Assembly: GCA_028687585.1 (NCBI GenBank)
Contig: JAQTZV010000018.1
Coordinates: 50,448-114,447 of the forward strand
Direction of reading: 5' to 3'
DNA length: 64,000 bases
Source of the DNA: Desulfuromonadaceae bacterium
GTDB taxonomy: Bacteria > Desulfobacterota > Desulfuromonadia > Geobacterales > Pseudopelobacteraceae
The notes beneath the pieces are model-generated. The model made no database searches. It was not told the origin of the DNA and worked only from the letters and a program-made list of their open reading frames with translations. Shown here piece after piece: positions 47,702 to 58,380 of this stretch; the first letter of the stretch is position 1, and each line of letters starts with the position of its first letter. Position numbers and translations under genes: made by a program.

Positions 47702-49507
47702 TCACTCCCCCCGTTGTTTGTGTTTCTGCAGCCGGTAGGCCAGCTGGGGGCGGGTGAGCCCCAGGAGGCGGGCGGCGCGGGAGAGCTTTCCCCCGCTCTG
47801 TTCGATGGCCAGGTCCATGAGGGCAACATCGACGCTATCAATGGAAATACGTTCCGTATCGGAGCTGCCGGTCAGCTCGGCCAGCATCCGGAAGAGGTCC
47901 GAAGTCTCTGACTTACTACGTGCCCCGCCGGTGCGCTCCGAAAGCCTGCCCCCCTCGGCGACGGCGAAGAGCGCTATACTCGATGCCTCGCCGCTCACAA
48001 AGAGATGGTGCAGGTCGATGGGGCTCCCGTCTTCTGCGGAGATCACCCCTCGTTCTACCAAATTCTGAAGTTCCCGAATATTCCCCGGATAATTGTAATT
48101 CAGCAGTGTCGAGAAGGCCCGCGGGGTGAAGCTGGCGACGTTTCTGTCGTGCCGAAAGTTGTAGCGGTGGAGGAAGTAGTTGAGCAGCAGCGGGATGTCT
48201 TCACGCCGCTCCCGAAGGGGGGGGAGGTGGACGGGGAAGACGTTCAGCCGGAAGTACAGGTCTTCGCGAAACCGTCCCGCCTCCACCTCTCTTCTCAGAT
48301 CCACGTTGCAGGCGGCTACCACCCGTACATCGATGCGAATGGTTTGAGTGCCGCCCACCCGCTCCACGTCTCCTTCCTGCAGGGCGCGCAGAAGCTTCCC
48401 CTGGGCGACGAGACTCAGAGAACTTACTTCATCGAGAAAGAGGGTGCCGCCGTTGGCGCGTTCAAAACGACCGGCCCGGGAAGAGACGGCTCCGGTGTAG
48501 GCGCCGCGCTCGACGCCGAAGAGCTCCGATTCCACCAGGGTCTCCGGAATGGCGGCGCAATTCACCGACACGAATGGCTTGCTCTTCCGCGGGCTGATCT
48601 CGTGCAGCATCTGGGCGAACAGTTCCTTGCCGACGCCCGACTCCCCCAGAAAGAGCACCGTGGCACGAGTTGGCGCGACCCGCCGCAGCCGGTGGCAGGC
48701 AGCGGTAAAAGCCGCTGAGACTCCCACCATCAGCTTTTTCCCCGGATCGAGTAGGGCCGGGTCCAGCTCCGGCAACGAAACGCCCGCCGCCGGAGCCGGT
48801 GCAAATCCTCCTGCCACGAAACTCTCCGCGCTCAGGTAGCGAAGGTCTTCGCTGATATCACCCCACTGTTCCGCCGTTTTTCCCACCACCCGGCAATTCG
48901 GGTGCCCCATGGAGCAGCATTCGACCTCGCGAAAAATTACCGGCTTCACGAACAGCGTGGTCACATACCCCATGGCGTAGCCGAGTTGCATCCAGCAGAC
49001 CGGATGTGTACCAAGCCCGAACTCGGAGATGTGGGCATCCGCCTCGCTCGAGTTGTGCCAGATGAACTCACCGTCGTAGACCCCTTTTGCCGCGTCAAAA
49101 CTGATGTGTACGGTCTCGACCTGGACAGCGCCCTCCAGGGAGTGCAGCCGCGTGCCTGCCGAGAACAGGGTAATCGGCTCCGCGTTGGGCCACTGATCCC
49201 GCACAAGCCGCGCCCCCTCCACGCCGGAGATATATCCGGTCCGCGTCATCACCCCCCGCGCCCGCTCCACCCCCAGCAGGTCTACCAGTTCCCGCCGCAA
49301 CGTACCCATCGTCAAATTATGCATAAGTACCATACGCACATTATTCAGCCAGATACGTCCGTCTCCCGGCGAGAAGAAAAGGCACTCCGTAAGGTCGCGA
49401 AGCGTTGGCGACGCCCGGTCATCGAGTTCGTCGCTGTCGCCACGGAGCAACTTATGTTTGTTTTTATCGGTCACCTCTGCAAGAGAGATTCGTCGTTCTT
49501 TTGCCAT
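47702..49507 (-). CDS. sigma54-dependent activator with XylR_N/V4R sensor (XylR/DmpR type)
   Basis: 601 aa; V4[43 protein letters not shown]-terminal [21 protein letters not shown]. Confidence 0.93.
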   Translation of the reverse strand: MAKERRISLAEVTDKNKHKLLRGDSDELDDRASPTLRDLTECLFFSPGDGRIWLNNVRMVLMHNLTMGTLRRELVDLLGVERARGVMTRTGYISGVEGARLVRDQWPNAEPITLFSAGTRLHSLEGAVQVETVHISFDAAKGVYDGEFIWHNSSEADAHISEFGLGTHPVCWMQLGYAMGYVTTLFVKPVIFREVECCSMGHPNCRVVGKTAEQWGDISEDLRYLSAESFVAGGFAPAPAAGVSLPELDPALLDPGKKLMVGVSAAFTAACHRLRRVAPTRATVLFLGESGVGKELFAQMLHEISPRKSKPFVSVNCAAIPETLVESELFGVERGAYTGAVSSRAGRFERANGGTLFLDEVSSLSLVAQGKLLRALQEGDVERVGGTQTIRIDVRVVAACNVDLRREVEAGRFREDLYFRLNVFPVHLPPLRERREDIPLLLNYFLHRYNFRHDRNVASFTPRAFSTLLNYNYPGNIRELQNLVERGVISAEDGSPIDLHHLFVSGEASSIALFAVAEGGRLSERTGGARSKSETSDLFRMLAELTGSSDTERISIDSVDVALMDLAIEQSGGKLSRAARLLGLTRPQLAYRLQKHKQRGE

Positions 49508-49711
49508 ATCTCGTGCTCACTCCCCCGAAATTTACCAACTAGATCAAAATTGGCTGCATGAGAACACTGAAATTCATCACCTTCATTAACTATGGTGATT
49601 TTGCCATGACTCGCAAAATGTATAACACTGTTACCCAAAATATTTTGAAACGCCCTGAACATGAGGCATTGCGATGGCATAAACGCCTGTATAATGCTTC
49701 TTTTACTGGCT

Positions 49712-49727
49712 TGGCACAGCGTTTGCG
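49712..49727 (+). promoter_or_regulatory. sigma54 -24/-12 promoter TTGGCACAGCGTTTGC
   Basis: Matches TGGCAC-N5-TTGC with exact spacing; divergent from V4R activator, upstream of DUF1302 operon. Confidence 0.8.
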
Positions 49728-50016
49728 TAGCAAGTAGTAAGTTTGAATGTATCGAATACCAGACGTAATAAATATCCCGGTTACACATGACCCATGCAGT
49801 GCAAGACACAATACCACCCAGGACGAGTTGCCGTCAAAGACAAACAGGAGAACAGCGGTTGTTTTTGCACAGTTACCTGTTGTGGCAGCCAGAACGAAGG
49901 CGAGGTTGTTTTCCATATACGGAGTTTATTTCCAGGAAAGGAGACGCTGAGAACAACAGATGTTTTGATTGGTACGGTTCACAAAATTGCAGTAAAAATC
50001 TAACAGGAGGTGTTGA

Positions 50017-51771
50017 ATGGAAGTGCAAGAAAAGAGAGTAAGACCATCACTGCTGCTTCAGTGTGCCAAGCCGGGCCGACTGGCATTGGTTGTAGCGTCA
50101 ATGATGGCGGCAGCCGGCAGCGCCAGAGCATTCGAAATTCCGACAGGAAATGACGATGTTAAATTACGCTGGGACAACACGTTCCGCGTGACGGTGTCTG
50201 ACCGCCTGAAGGGACAGAACAAAGATATTCTCAGAACTGAACAAAATGACGACGGCGACCGCAATTTCAACGTGGGTATCGTCTCCAACCGTCTCGACAT
50301 CCTTTCAGAACTGGATGTGGCCTACAAAAAGAACTACGGGGCCCGTTTGAGCGCGGCCGGCTGGTATGACCCCCGGTACAATTCAGTAGATAACAAATCA
50401 GCCGCCGCCTCGAACCATCTGGTAAACGGAGAGCCGGCAACCGGCCTTAACTCATATACCAAGAATCGTTTCGGCGGTCCGGATGGCGAGATTCTGGATG
50501 CCTTTGCCTATGCCAAAATCGAAGCGGGCGAGGTGCCTATCAACCTGCGCGTGGGGCGTCACACGGTGTACTGGGGTGAAAGCATGTTTGGCTATGGCGG
50601 CACTAACGGCATCTCCTACGCCCAGTCGCCGCTTGATCTCGGAAAAGCCCTGGCACAGCCGGGAATTGATCTGAAGGAATTGTTCCGTCCCCTGAACCAG
50701 GTTTCCGCTCAGGTGCAGGCCACCCCGACACTCACCTTCGCGGGACAATACTATCTGCAGTGGGAGTCGAACATCCTTCCTGAAACAGGCACCTATCTGG
50801 GCTTTGCGGATACGTACATGAATAGCGCCGAATCCATATACACCGGGGCTCCGGCAATTGCCGGCGGCCCTATCCGCTATGGTGGCGATATCAAGCCGAA
50901 GCAAAGCGGAGACTGGGGTCTTTCCGCCCGCTGGAGTCCCGAATTGCTTGACGGCACCGTCGGTTTCTACTATCGCAGATTTTCCGAGAAGATGCCGCAA
51001 TTTCTCCTGGATCTGAGTCACGCCACTCCTCCGGGTACTATACCGGGCGTCATGCCCACATATCATTTTGCTTATGCCGAAAACATAGATTTATACGGAA
51101 TCAGCTTGTCGAAGAACATTCTCGGTGTCAGCGTCGGGTCGGAGATTTCGTATCGCAAAAACATGCCTCTGGCAAGTCAGGTGGCAATACCGGTCGGTAT
51201 CCCCGGTTCACCGATCCCCGGTTCCGGAGACACCGCCGGAGCGCGCGGCAATACCATGCATGCACTGGTTAACTTTCTGGGCCTTATTCCAAAAACCCCG
51301 TTGTTTGACTCCGCAACATGGATTACGGAATTTACCTATAGCCGCTATAATAGTGTCACGCAGGGGAACGATGTTTTTGTCGGCAGACCTGGCTATACCG
51401 GCCTGGATCGTGCCACAAGAAACAACGTCACCGGAGCTTTAAACTTTGCGCCGCAATGGTTCCAGGTCTTCCCCGGCATCGATCTTACCATGCCGCTCAG
51501 CATCGCCATGGGTTTGTCCGGAACCCCCGCAGCCCATGCAGCCACCGGCGCCAAGGATAACGGCAGTTACAGCGCCGGGCTCTCTTTCGATATCTATGCC
51601 AAATACAAGGTGGATCTCACCTATGCCAGCTTCTTCGGAACCTATGGAACAGATGCTACCGGTCAGATTTCCGCGCCCGGAGCCGGTACTAACGGATCCG
51701 GAGCGAGAGATATTTTCGGCCTGCTCAAGGATCGCGACCTGCTTTCCTTAACGTTAAAGGGTACATTCTAG
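50017..51771 (+). CDS. DUF1302 family outer-membrane protein
   Basis: 584 aa, signal-like N-terminus, beta-rich; FEIPTGNDDVKLRWDNTFRVTVSDRL, GRHTVYWGESMFGYGGTNGISYAQSPLDLGKA. Confidence 0.88.
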   Translation: MEVQEKRVRPSLLLQCAKPGRLALVVASMMAAAGSARAFEIPTGNDDVKLRWDNTFRVTVSDRLKGQNKDILRTEQNDDGDRNFNVGIVSNRLDILSELDVAYKKNYGARLSAAGWYDPRYNSVDNKSAAASNHLVNGEPATGLNSYTKNRFGGPDGEILDAFAYAKIEAGEVPINLRVGRHTVYWGESMFGYGGTNGISYAQSPLDLGKALAQPGIDLKELFRPLNQVSAQVQATPTLTFAGQYYLQWESNILPETGTYLGFADTYMNSAESIYTGAPAIAGGPIRYGGDIKPKQSGDWGLSARWSPELLDGTVGFYYRRFSEKMPQFLLDLSHATPPGTIPGVMPTYHFAYAENIDLYGISLSKNILGVSVGSEISYRKNMPLASQVAIPVGIPGSPIPGSGDTAGARGNTMHALVNFLGLIPKTPLFDSATWITEFTYSRYNSVTQGNDVFVGRPGYTGLDRATRNNVTGALNFAPQWFQVFPGIDLTMPLSIAMGLSGTPAAHAATGAKDNGSYSAGLSFDIYAKYKVDLTYASFFGTYGTDATGQISAPGAGTNGSGARDIFGLLKDRDLLSLTLKGTF

Positions 51772-51787
51772 AAAAGGAGATATACAT

Positions 51788-53140
51788 ATGAAGATTTGCA
51801 AAAAATTAATCACGGTCGGCCTGGTGCTGGCCTGTGCGGGAACCGCTCTTGGGGCGGTTACCCCCGAGGAAGCAAAGAAGCTTGGCACAACCTTGACACC
51901 ATTCGGCGCCGAAGTGGCAGGTAACAAGGACGGCTCGATCCCTGCATATACCGGCGGGCTTACCACACCCCCGGCAAATTACAAAAAGGGTTCCGGCATC
52001 CGTCCCGACCCGTTCGCGTCAGAAAAACCGCTCTACTCCGTCAATGCCCAAAACATGTCTCAGTATGCCGACAAACTCACCGATGGCACCAAGGCATTGA
52101 TGAAGAAGTATCCGTCGACCTACCGCATCGACGTTTACAAGACGCACCGAACCGTGGCCTTCCCCAAGTTTGTCCTTGACAACACCGCCAAGAACGCCGT
52201 GAAGGCGAAGACCGCCAGCGGGGGCATATCGATCTCCGGCGCCCATGGCGGAATCCCGTTTCCCATTCCGAAAGATGGCTATGAAACGATGTGGAACGCC
52301 CTGCTCCATTTCGGCGGAGTGGCTGTCGAAATGAAATACCGCTGTTATACCATGGACAAGACCGGCACACCGACCATGCAATCAGAGGGATTGGTATGGC
52401 AGGAGTTTCCGTATTACGAAGCAGACAAGGTCGATACTACGAACTTCTACATGCTGAAGCTCATGTATCTGAACCCCGCCCGTCGCGCAGGTGAGGGTAT
52501 CCTCCTGATCGATCCGATCGACCCGTCAAAGCATTCACGGCGCGCTTGGCAATACATGCCTGGCCAACGGCGGGTGAAGCTCGCCCCGGATATCTCTTAC
52601 GACACCCCCAACACGACCACCGGAGGAGTTGCAACCTGGGACGACCTGTTGCTGTTCGCCGGTGCTATGGATCGTTACGACTTCAAGCTTGTCGGCAAAC
52701 GGGAGATGCTCATCCCATATAACGATTACCGAATGGCCTATCAAAGCAATGCCAAGGAACTGATCAAGCCGAATCACATGAACCCTGATGTCGTCCGCTG
52801 GGAACTCCATCGTGTCTGGGTCGTGGAAGCAAACCTGAAGCCGGGCAAGCGTCACATTTATAAGAAGAGAACCTTTTATCTGGATGAAGACAGTTGGGGC
52901 ATCGCCGCGAGCGATCAATACGACGCCCGCGGACAGCTCTACCGGGCCGGTTTCTCCTACATTACCGCCAGCTACGACGTGCCCGCCCCGTACATTGATG
53001 TTCATGGCCACTATGACCTGATGACCGGTATGTACGTCCTGAACGCCTGGGGGGCCGAAACCGGTGGCTATCACTACACAAAGCCGATGCCGGCGCGGGA
53101 GTGGACCGGCGATGCCCTGGCCGGATCGGGTGTCCGTTAA
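51788..53140 (+). CDS. DUF1329 family protein
   Basis: 450 aa, signal peptide; VTPEEAKKLGTTLTPFGAEVAGNKDGSIPAYTGGL; RRAWQYMPGQRRVKLAPDISYDTP. Confidence 0.9.
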   Translation: MKICKKLITVGLVLACAGTALGAVTPEEAKKLGTTLTPFGAEVAGNKDGSIPAYTGGLTTPPANYKKGSGIRPDPFASEKPLYSVNAQNMSQYADKLTDGTKALMKKYPSTYRIDVYKTHRTVAFPKFVLDNTAKNAVKAKTASGGISISGAHGGIPFPIPKDGYETMWNALLHFGGVAVEMKYRCYTMDKTGTPTMQSEGLVWQEFPYYEADKVDTTNFYMLKLMYLNPARRAGEGILLIDPIDPSKHSRRAWQYMPGQRRVKLAPDISYDTPNTTTGGVATWDDLLLFAGAMDRYDFKLVGKREMLIPYNDYRMAYQSNAKELIKPNHMNPDVVRWELHRVWVVEANLKPGKRHIYKKRTFYLDEDSWGIAASDQYDARGQLYRAGFSYITASYDVPAPYIDVHGHYDLMTGMYVLNAWGAETGGYHYTKPMPAREWTGDALAGSGVR

Positions 53141-53161
53141 GAGTGAGTGAGTTAGTGAGTT

Positions 53162-53195
53162 GTTTCCCCCGGCGGCTTTGTCCGCCGGGGGAAAC
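53162..53195 (+). repeat. strong hairpin GTTTCCCCCGGCGG-ctttgt-CCGCCGGGGGAAAC inside operon
   Basis: 14-bp perfect stem, 6-nt loop, no U tract. Confidence 0.8.
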
Positions 53196-53234
53196 TGGTG
53201 ATTCATGTGTATCTTTAGAAGTAGAGGAGAAGAG

Positions 53235-54281
53235 ATGTTTTACCGAACTATTTTAGCGATGTTGATGACGGCGACTCTTTCGTTTCCACCCTTTGCCTCC
53301 GCCGCTGTTCCTTTCCAGGATGTTCTCGATGTTCCGGCAGCCAAGAGCGCGCTTGCCGCGCAATCCCTGTTCAACGGGGTTGCCCTGGCCGGTAAGCGCA
53401 TTGTCGGAGTCGGCCAGCGCGGCCATATCGTCTATTCGGACGATATGGGGAAAAACTGGATCCAGGCCAACGTGCCGGTCAGCTCCGACCTGACGGCAGT
53501 TTACTTCCCGACAGCGCAAAAAGGGTGGGCCGTGGGACATGACGGGGTGGTGCTGTTCAGCGGCGACAGTGGCGTCACCTGGAGCAAACAGTTCGACGGT
53601 CGCGCTGCGGCAAAGAGCATGGAGAGCAGCTACAAAGACGCTTCTTCAGCAAGTTTGATTGATGATGTCAAAAGATTTGTAGAGCAAGGTCCGGACAAGC
53701 CGTTTCTTGATGTCTGGTTTGAAAACGAAACAACCGGTTACATTGTCGGCGCATTCAGTATCATCTTTCGTACCACTGATGGCGGCAAGAGCTGGGCCCC
53801 CTGGTACGACAAGATCGACAACCCGAAACGCTTGCACCTGTACGCAGTCCGTCCGGTGGGCAACGAGCTGTTCATCACCGCCGAGCAGGGAATCGTTTTT
53901 AAATTTGATCCAAAATCGGAACGCTTCAAGGAAATCAAGACACCCTATGCCGGCACCTTTTTCGGGGTAACAGGAAAAGCGGGAGCGGTGGTTGCCTTTG
54001 GTATGCGCGGCAATGCATTTATCAGCCGGGATGGAGGCGCCAGGTGGCAGAAGGTTGAGACCGGGGTGCCGATGGGGTTGACCGGAGGCGCCGTGACCGA
54101 GGATGGGCAGATTGTGCTGGTGAGCCAGGGAGGACTCGTGCTCGTAAGTAATGATAACGGCGCAAGTTTCAGCAAGGTCAAGATTGAACACCCGGCTCCC
54201 GCATCCGCAGTCACCGCTCTTGACAAGAATACTCTTGCGCTGGCCGGACCGCGAGGCATGTCGGTACATTCGTTCAAGTAA
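53235..54281 (+). CDS. YCF48/photosystem-II-stability-factor-like beta-propeller protein
   Basis: IVGVGQRGHIVYSDDMGKNWIQANVPVSSDLTAVYFPTAQKGWAVGHDGVVLFSGDSGVTW. Confidence 0.9.
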   Translation: MFYRTILAMLMTATLSFPPFASAAVPFQDVLDVPAAKSALAAQSLFNGVALAGKRIVGVGQRGHIVYSDDMGKNWIQANVPVSSDLTAVYFPTAQKGWAVGHDGVVLFSGDSGVTWSKQFDGRAAAKSMESSYKDASSASLIDDVKRFVEQGPDKPFLDVWFENETTGYIVGAFSIIFRTTDGGKSWAPWYDKIDNPKRLHLYAVRPVGNELFITAEQGIVFKFDPKSERFKEIKTPYAGTFFGVTGKAGAVVAFGMRGNAFISRDGGARWQKVETGVPMGLTGGAVTEDGQIVLVSQGGLVLVSNDNGASFSKVKIEHPAPASAVTALDKNTLALAGPRGMSVHSFK

Positions 54282-54403
54282 CTAAGGCAGAAGACTGAAG
54301 GCTATTGATGGAATTTTTGAGTTTGGTGATTGTGAAGGGTTTTCCCTGACACTCTTCAGCCTTCAGTCTGACAACCTGCAGTAAAAACAGAGGGAGAGAA
54401 GAA

Positions 54404-56875
54404 ATGGCAGTGGGAACAGGAAAAATAGATGAAATGCCGGTCGTGAAGGATCTGCAGGATTTCAACCAAAAATCAGGCAATCTGCTGGAACGGTTGATCT
54501 TCAACAACCGGCTGGTAGTGATGGCCATATGCGTGGCCGTTACCTTGCTGCTCGGTTACCAGGCGACAAAGCTCGTCTTCAACGCAAGTTTTGAAAAGAT
54601 GCTCCCCCAGAGTCATCCCTATATCAAGAATTATCTTGCCAACAAGGAGGCCTTGAATGGCCTCGGCAACTCGATCCGGGTGGTGGTGGAAAATACCGGG
54701 GGGGACATCTTCGATCCGGCATATCTGGAAACACTGAAGCAGGTTAATGACGAACTCTTTCTTACTCCTGGAGTGGATCGCGCCTGGGTCAAGTCGGTAT
54801 GGTCACCGGCGGTACGCTGGACCGAAGTCACCGAGGAAGGCTTCGTGGGCGGGCCGGTCATGCCGGACAACTTTGACGGTTCGGAACAGAGCGTGGCACA
54901 GCTCAAGCAGAACATTGCCCGCGCCGGAATCGTCGGAAATCTTGTGGCCGCAAATTTCAAGTCGGCCATGATCCTTGTGCCGCTTCTGGACGTTGATCCC
55001 GGCACCGGCAAACGGATCGACTACAACGCATTCTCCAAACAGATCGAGGAAAACGTCCGGAAAAAAATCGAAGCTGCCGGCGCGGGCAAGGTTCGCATCC
55101 ATATCATCGGTTTCGCCAAGCTGGTCGGTGACCTGATAGACGGCCTGATGCAGGTGATGACCTACTTCGGAATCGCCGCCCTGATCGCTGCCATCGTCAT
55201 CTTCCTCTATACCCGCTGCATCCGGAGTACGTTGCTGGTAATTCTCTGCTCTGTGGTGGCCGTCATATGGCAGTTGGGACTTGTGGCCACCTTTGGCTTT
55301 GAAATGGATCCTTACTCCGTCCTGGTGCCGTTCCTGGTCTTCGCCATCGGGGTCTCTCACGGCGTCCAGAAGATGAACGGCATCATGCAGGACGTGGGGC
55401 GCGGCACCCATAAGCTGGTGGCGGCGCGCTATACCTTTCGCAGGTTGTTCCTGGCCGGCCTGACCGCACTGATGGCCGATGCGGTCGGTTTTGCGGTATT
55501 GATGCTGATCGACATCCCGGTGATCAAGGATCTGGCGATGACCGCTAGTATCGGCGTGGCCGGACTGGTGATCACCAACCTGCTGCTATTGCCGGTATTT
55601 CTCTCTTTCACCGGTGTCAGCCTTGCGGCCGCGAAACGGAGTCTCAAGGAGGAGAGTGAAGAGACCCACGGCAAAGGGATCGGAGCGCTCTGGAGCCTAC
55701 TGGACCACTTTACCGAGCGGCGCTGGGCAACCCGCGCGGTGGTCATCTCGCTGCTGCTGGCCGTTGCCGGTTTCGTGGTCAGCCTCAACCTGAAGATCGG
55801 CGATCTGGATCCCGGCGCGCCGGAACTGCGGCCCAACTCCCGCTACAACAAGGATAATGCCTTCATTACGGCAAACTACTCACTCTCCAGCGACCAGTTT
55901 GCCGTGATACTCAGGACGGAACAAGAGGGTTGTTTGAAATACGAGTCACTAATCGAGTCGGATCGTCTGGCTTGGGCGCTGCGGCAGGTGCCGGGGGTAC
56001 AGACCACGGTTTCCATGGCCGACTCGGTACGCATGGTGACGGCCGGCACCTACGAGGGAAGCCCCAAATGGTACACACTCAACCGCAACCAGAAGGTGCT
56101 TAACTTCGGTGGGCAACAGACCGTGGTAAATACCCCGGATATTGCCAATGCCGCGATCTCGGTCACTCCGGTAATCGCCTACCTCTCCGACCACAAGGCC
56201 GAGACTCTGGACCGGGTGCTGAATGTGGCGGAAGAGTTCGTTAAAAACCACAGCACCCCGGAACGTCAGTTCCTGCTGGCGGCCGGCAGTTCCGGGATCG
56301 AGGCCGCCACCAACATCGTGGTCAGGGAGGCCAACCGTACCATGCTGCTCTATGTGTACAGTGCGGTGATCATCCTATGCTTCATTACATTCCGCAACTG
56401 GCGCGCGGTAGTGGTTGCGGTGCTGCCGCTGGTCCTGACCTCGATCCTCTGCGAGGCGCTGATGGTAGCGCTCGGCATCGGCGTCAAGGTGGCCACCCTG
56501 CCGGTGATCGCCCTGGGGGTCGGGATAGGGGTCGATTACGCCCTGTATCTGTTGAGCATGCAGCTTACCTACCAGCGTCAAGGGCTGCCGCTGGGTGAAG
56601 CCTACAAGAAGGCGGTCCAGTTTACCGGCAAAGTAGTCGGTCTGGTAGGAATCACCCTGGCCGGCGGTGTTGTCACCTGGGTGCTGTCGCCAATCAAGTT
56701 CCAGGCCGATATGGGCATCCTGCTGACCTTCATGTTTCTCTGGAACATGATCGGAGCCCTGGTCCTGATCCCGGCTCTGTCACATTTCCTGCTCAAAAAG
56801 GAATATGTGGTGGTGGAGGAAACGGAGGAGGAGACACCTCTGGCGAAAGATGAAACGTGTGGTTGCGCAACGTAA
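54404..56875 (+). CDS. RND/MMPL family efflux transporter
   Basis: 823 aa; tandem TM-loop architecture; VPFLVFAIGVSHGVQKMNGIMQDVGRG, IALGVGIGVDYALYLLS. Confidence 0.9.
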   Translation: MAVGTGKIDEMPVVKDLQDFNQKSGNLLERLIFNNRLVVMAICVAVTLLLGYQATKLVFNASFEKMLPQSHPYIKNYLANKEALNGLGNSIRVVVENTGGDIFDPAYLETLKQVNDELFLTPGVDRAWVKSVWSPAVRWTEVTEEGFVGGPVMPDNFDGSEQSVAQLKQNIARAGIVGNLVAANFKSAMILVPLLDVDPGTGKRIDYNAFSKQIEENVRKKIEAAGAGKVRIHIIGFAKLVGDLIDGLMQVMTYFGIAALIAAIVIFLYTRCIRSTLLVILCSVVAVIWQLGLVATFGFEMDPYSVLVPFLVFAIGVSHGVQKMNGIMQDVGRGTHKLVAARYTFRRLFLAGLTALMADAVGFAVLMLIDIPVIKDLAMTASIGVAGLVITNLLLLPVFLSFTGVSLAAAKRSLKEESEETHGKGIGALWSLLDHFTERRWATRAVVISLLLAVAGFVVSLNLKIGDLDPGAPELRPNSRYNKDNAFITANYSLSSDQFAVILRTEQEGCLKYESLIESDRLAWALRQVPGVQTTVSMADSVRMVTAGTYEGSPKWYTLNRNQKVLNFGGQQTVVNTPDIANAAISVTPVIAYLSDHKAETLDRVLNVAEEFVKNHSTPERQFLLAAGSSGIEAATNIVVREANRTMLLYVYSAVIILCFITFRNWRAVVVAVLPLVLTSILCEALMVALGIGVKVATLPVIALGVGIGVDYALYLLSMQLTYQRQGLPLGEAYKKAVQFTGKVVGLVGITLAGGVVTWVLSPIKFQADMGILLTFMFLWNMIGALVLIPALSHFLLKKEYVVVEETEEETPLAKDETCGCAT

Positions 56876-56907
56876 CAATCAAAAAAACTTTCAGAGGAGA
56901 ATGCACC

Positions 56908-58356
56908 ATGGATTTACAAGAGTACAAGTTATTTATTGGCGGTCAATGGATACCTTCATCGACTGGCAATGTGGTTGACGACATCAATCCGGCGACCGGG
57001 GCGGTCTATGCCAGGGTACATCAAGCGAGTGCGGATGATATTGAAGCGGCTATTGCCGCTGCCTACACTGCAAAGGATGCCTGGGGGAAAACTCCTCCGG
57101 CGTTCAGGGAAGGCATTTTGATAAAGGCCGCCGCTATTCTTGAGGAGCGCTTCACCGAATTTGCCGATGTGCTTATCGATGAAGGTGGCGGCACATTCGG
57201 CAAGGCGATGTTTGAGGTTTCTGTTGTCGTTACCACGCTGCGCAGCGCCGCCGGTGAGTGCCGCCGCATTTTTGGCGAGACCATCCCTTCCGACTCCCCT
57301 GGGGTATTCTCCATGACAGTGCGTCAGCCGCTTGGAGTTATCGCAGGGATTGCGCCCTTCAACTTTCCATTTGTACTGGCAATGAACAAGGTCTGTCTGG
57401 CGCTTGCCGCCGGCAACACATTTGTCCTTAAGCCCGCCTCGCCTACCCCGGTTATCGGACTCAAAATCGCTGAGCTTTTTGAAGCGGCCGGACTGCCGCA
57501 TGGCGTTCTGAACGTCATTCCGGTCAAAGGGAGTATCCTCGGAGACCGGCTGGTTGTCGATCCTCGCATCCGCATGGTGACCTTTACCGGATCAACCGAT
57601 GTCGGCAAACAGTTGGCTGAGGTTGCAGGGCGTCACCAAAAGAAGATCACCCTTGAAATGGGGGGCAAAAGCCCCATGATAGTACTTAAGGACGCGGATC
57701 TGGATTACGCCGTGGATGCAGCCGTATTCGGAATTTTCCTGCACCAGGGGCAGGTCTGCATGGTCAACTCGCGCCTGATCGTGGAAGCCGGCATCTATGA
57801 CCGCTTCTGCGAAAAACTTGCCGCAAAAGTCAAAACCCTTAAAGTTGGTAATCCGCATGAGCCCGATACGGTTATCGGTCCTCTGGTTGAAAGCAAGCAA
57901 TGCCCGTTTATCAAGGGACAGGTGGATGATGCCGTATCGGATGGGGCACGTTTGCTGTACGGCGGTAATTATGATGGCGCTTTCTTTCAGCCGACAATCG
58001 TTGCCGATGTAACCGAAAAAATGCGGATTTTTGATGAAGAGAGTTTCGGCCCGGTTGTCTGTGTCGTTAAGGCCGCCGACAGCGAGGATGCGCTGGCAAT
58101 TGCCAACAACTCTTCCTTTGGACTCTCCTCGGCAATAATGACCAACGACCTTCAGAAGGCGTTCGATCTCTCTTTGCGGCTTGAGGCGGGCATGGTGCAC
58201 ATCAATAACTGCACCATATGCGCCGAGCCGCACGTTCCCTTTGGCGGAATCAAGGAGAGCGGGGTCGGTCGGGAGGGGGGGCATTATTCGATAGAGGAGA
58301 TGACCGAAGTAAAGTGGATCACCGTTCAACTGGGTAAGAGACAGTTTCCGTTTTAG
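56908..58356 (+). CDS. aldehyde dehydrogenase (benzaldehyde/vanillin DH-like)
   Basis: TLEMGGKSPMIVLKDADLD, FLHQGQVCMVNSRLIV, FGGIKESGVGREGG. Confidence 0.93.
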   Translation: MDLQEYKLFIGGQWIPSSTGNVVDDINPATGAVYARVHQASADDIEAAIAAAYTAKDAWGKTPPAFREGILIKAAAILEERFTEFADVLIDEGGGTFGKAMFEVSVVVTTLRSAAGECRRIFGETIPSDSPGVFSMTVRQPLGVIAGIAPFNFPFVLAMNKVCLALAAGNTFVLKPASPTPVIGLKIAELFEAAGLPHGVLNVIPVKGSILGDRLVVDPRIRMVTFTGSTDVGKQLAEVAGRHQKKITLEMGGKSPMIVLKDADLDYAVDAAVFGIFLHQGQVCMVNSRLIVEAGIYDRFCEKLAAKVKTLKVGNPHEPDTVIGPLVESKQCPFIKGQVDDAVSDGARLLYGGNYDGAFFQPTIVADVTEKMRIFDEESFGPVVCVVKAADSEDALAIANNSSFGLSSAIMTNDLQKAFDLSLRLEAGMVHINNCTICAEPHVPFGGIKESGVGREGGHYSIEEMTEVKWITVQLGKRQFPF

Positions 58357-58380
58357 TTCACTAAATTAAGGAGATAACAA

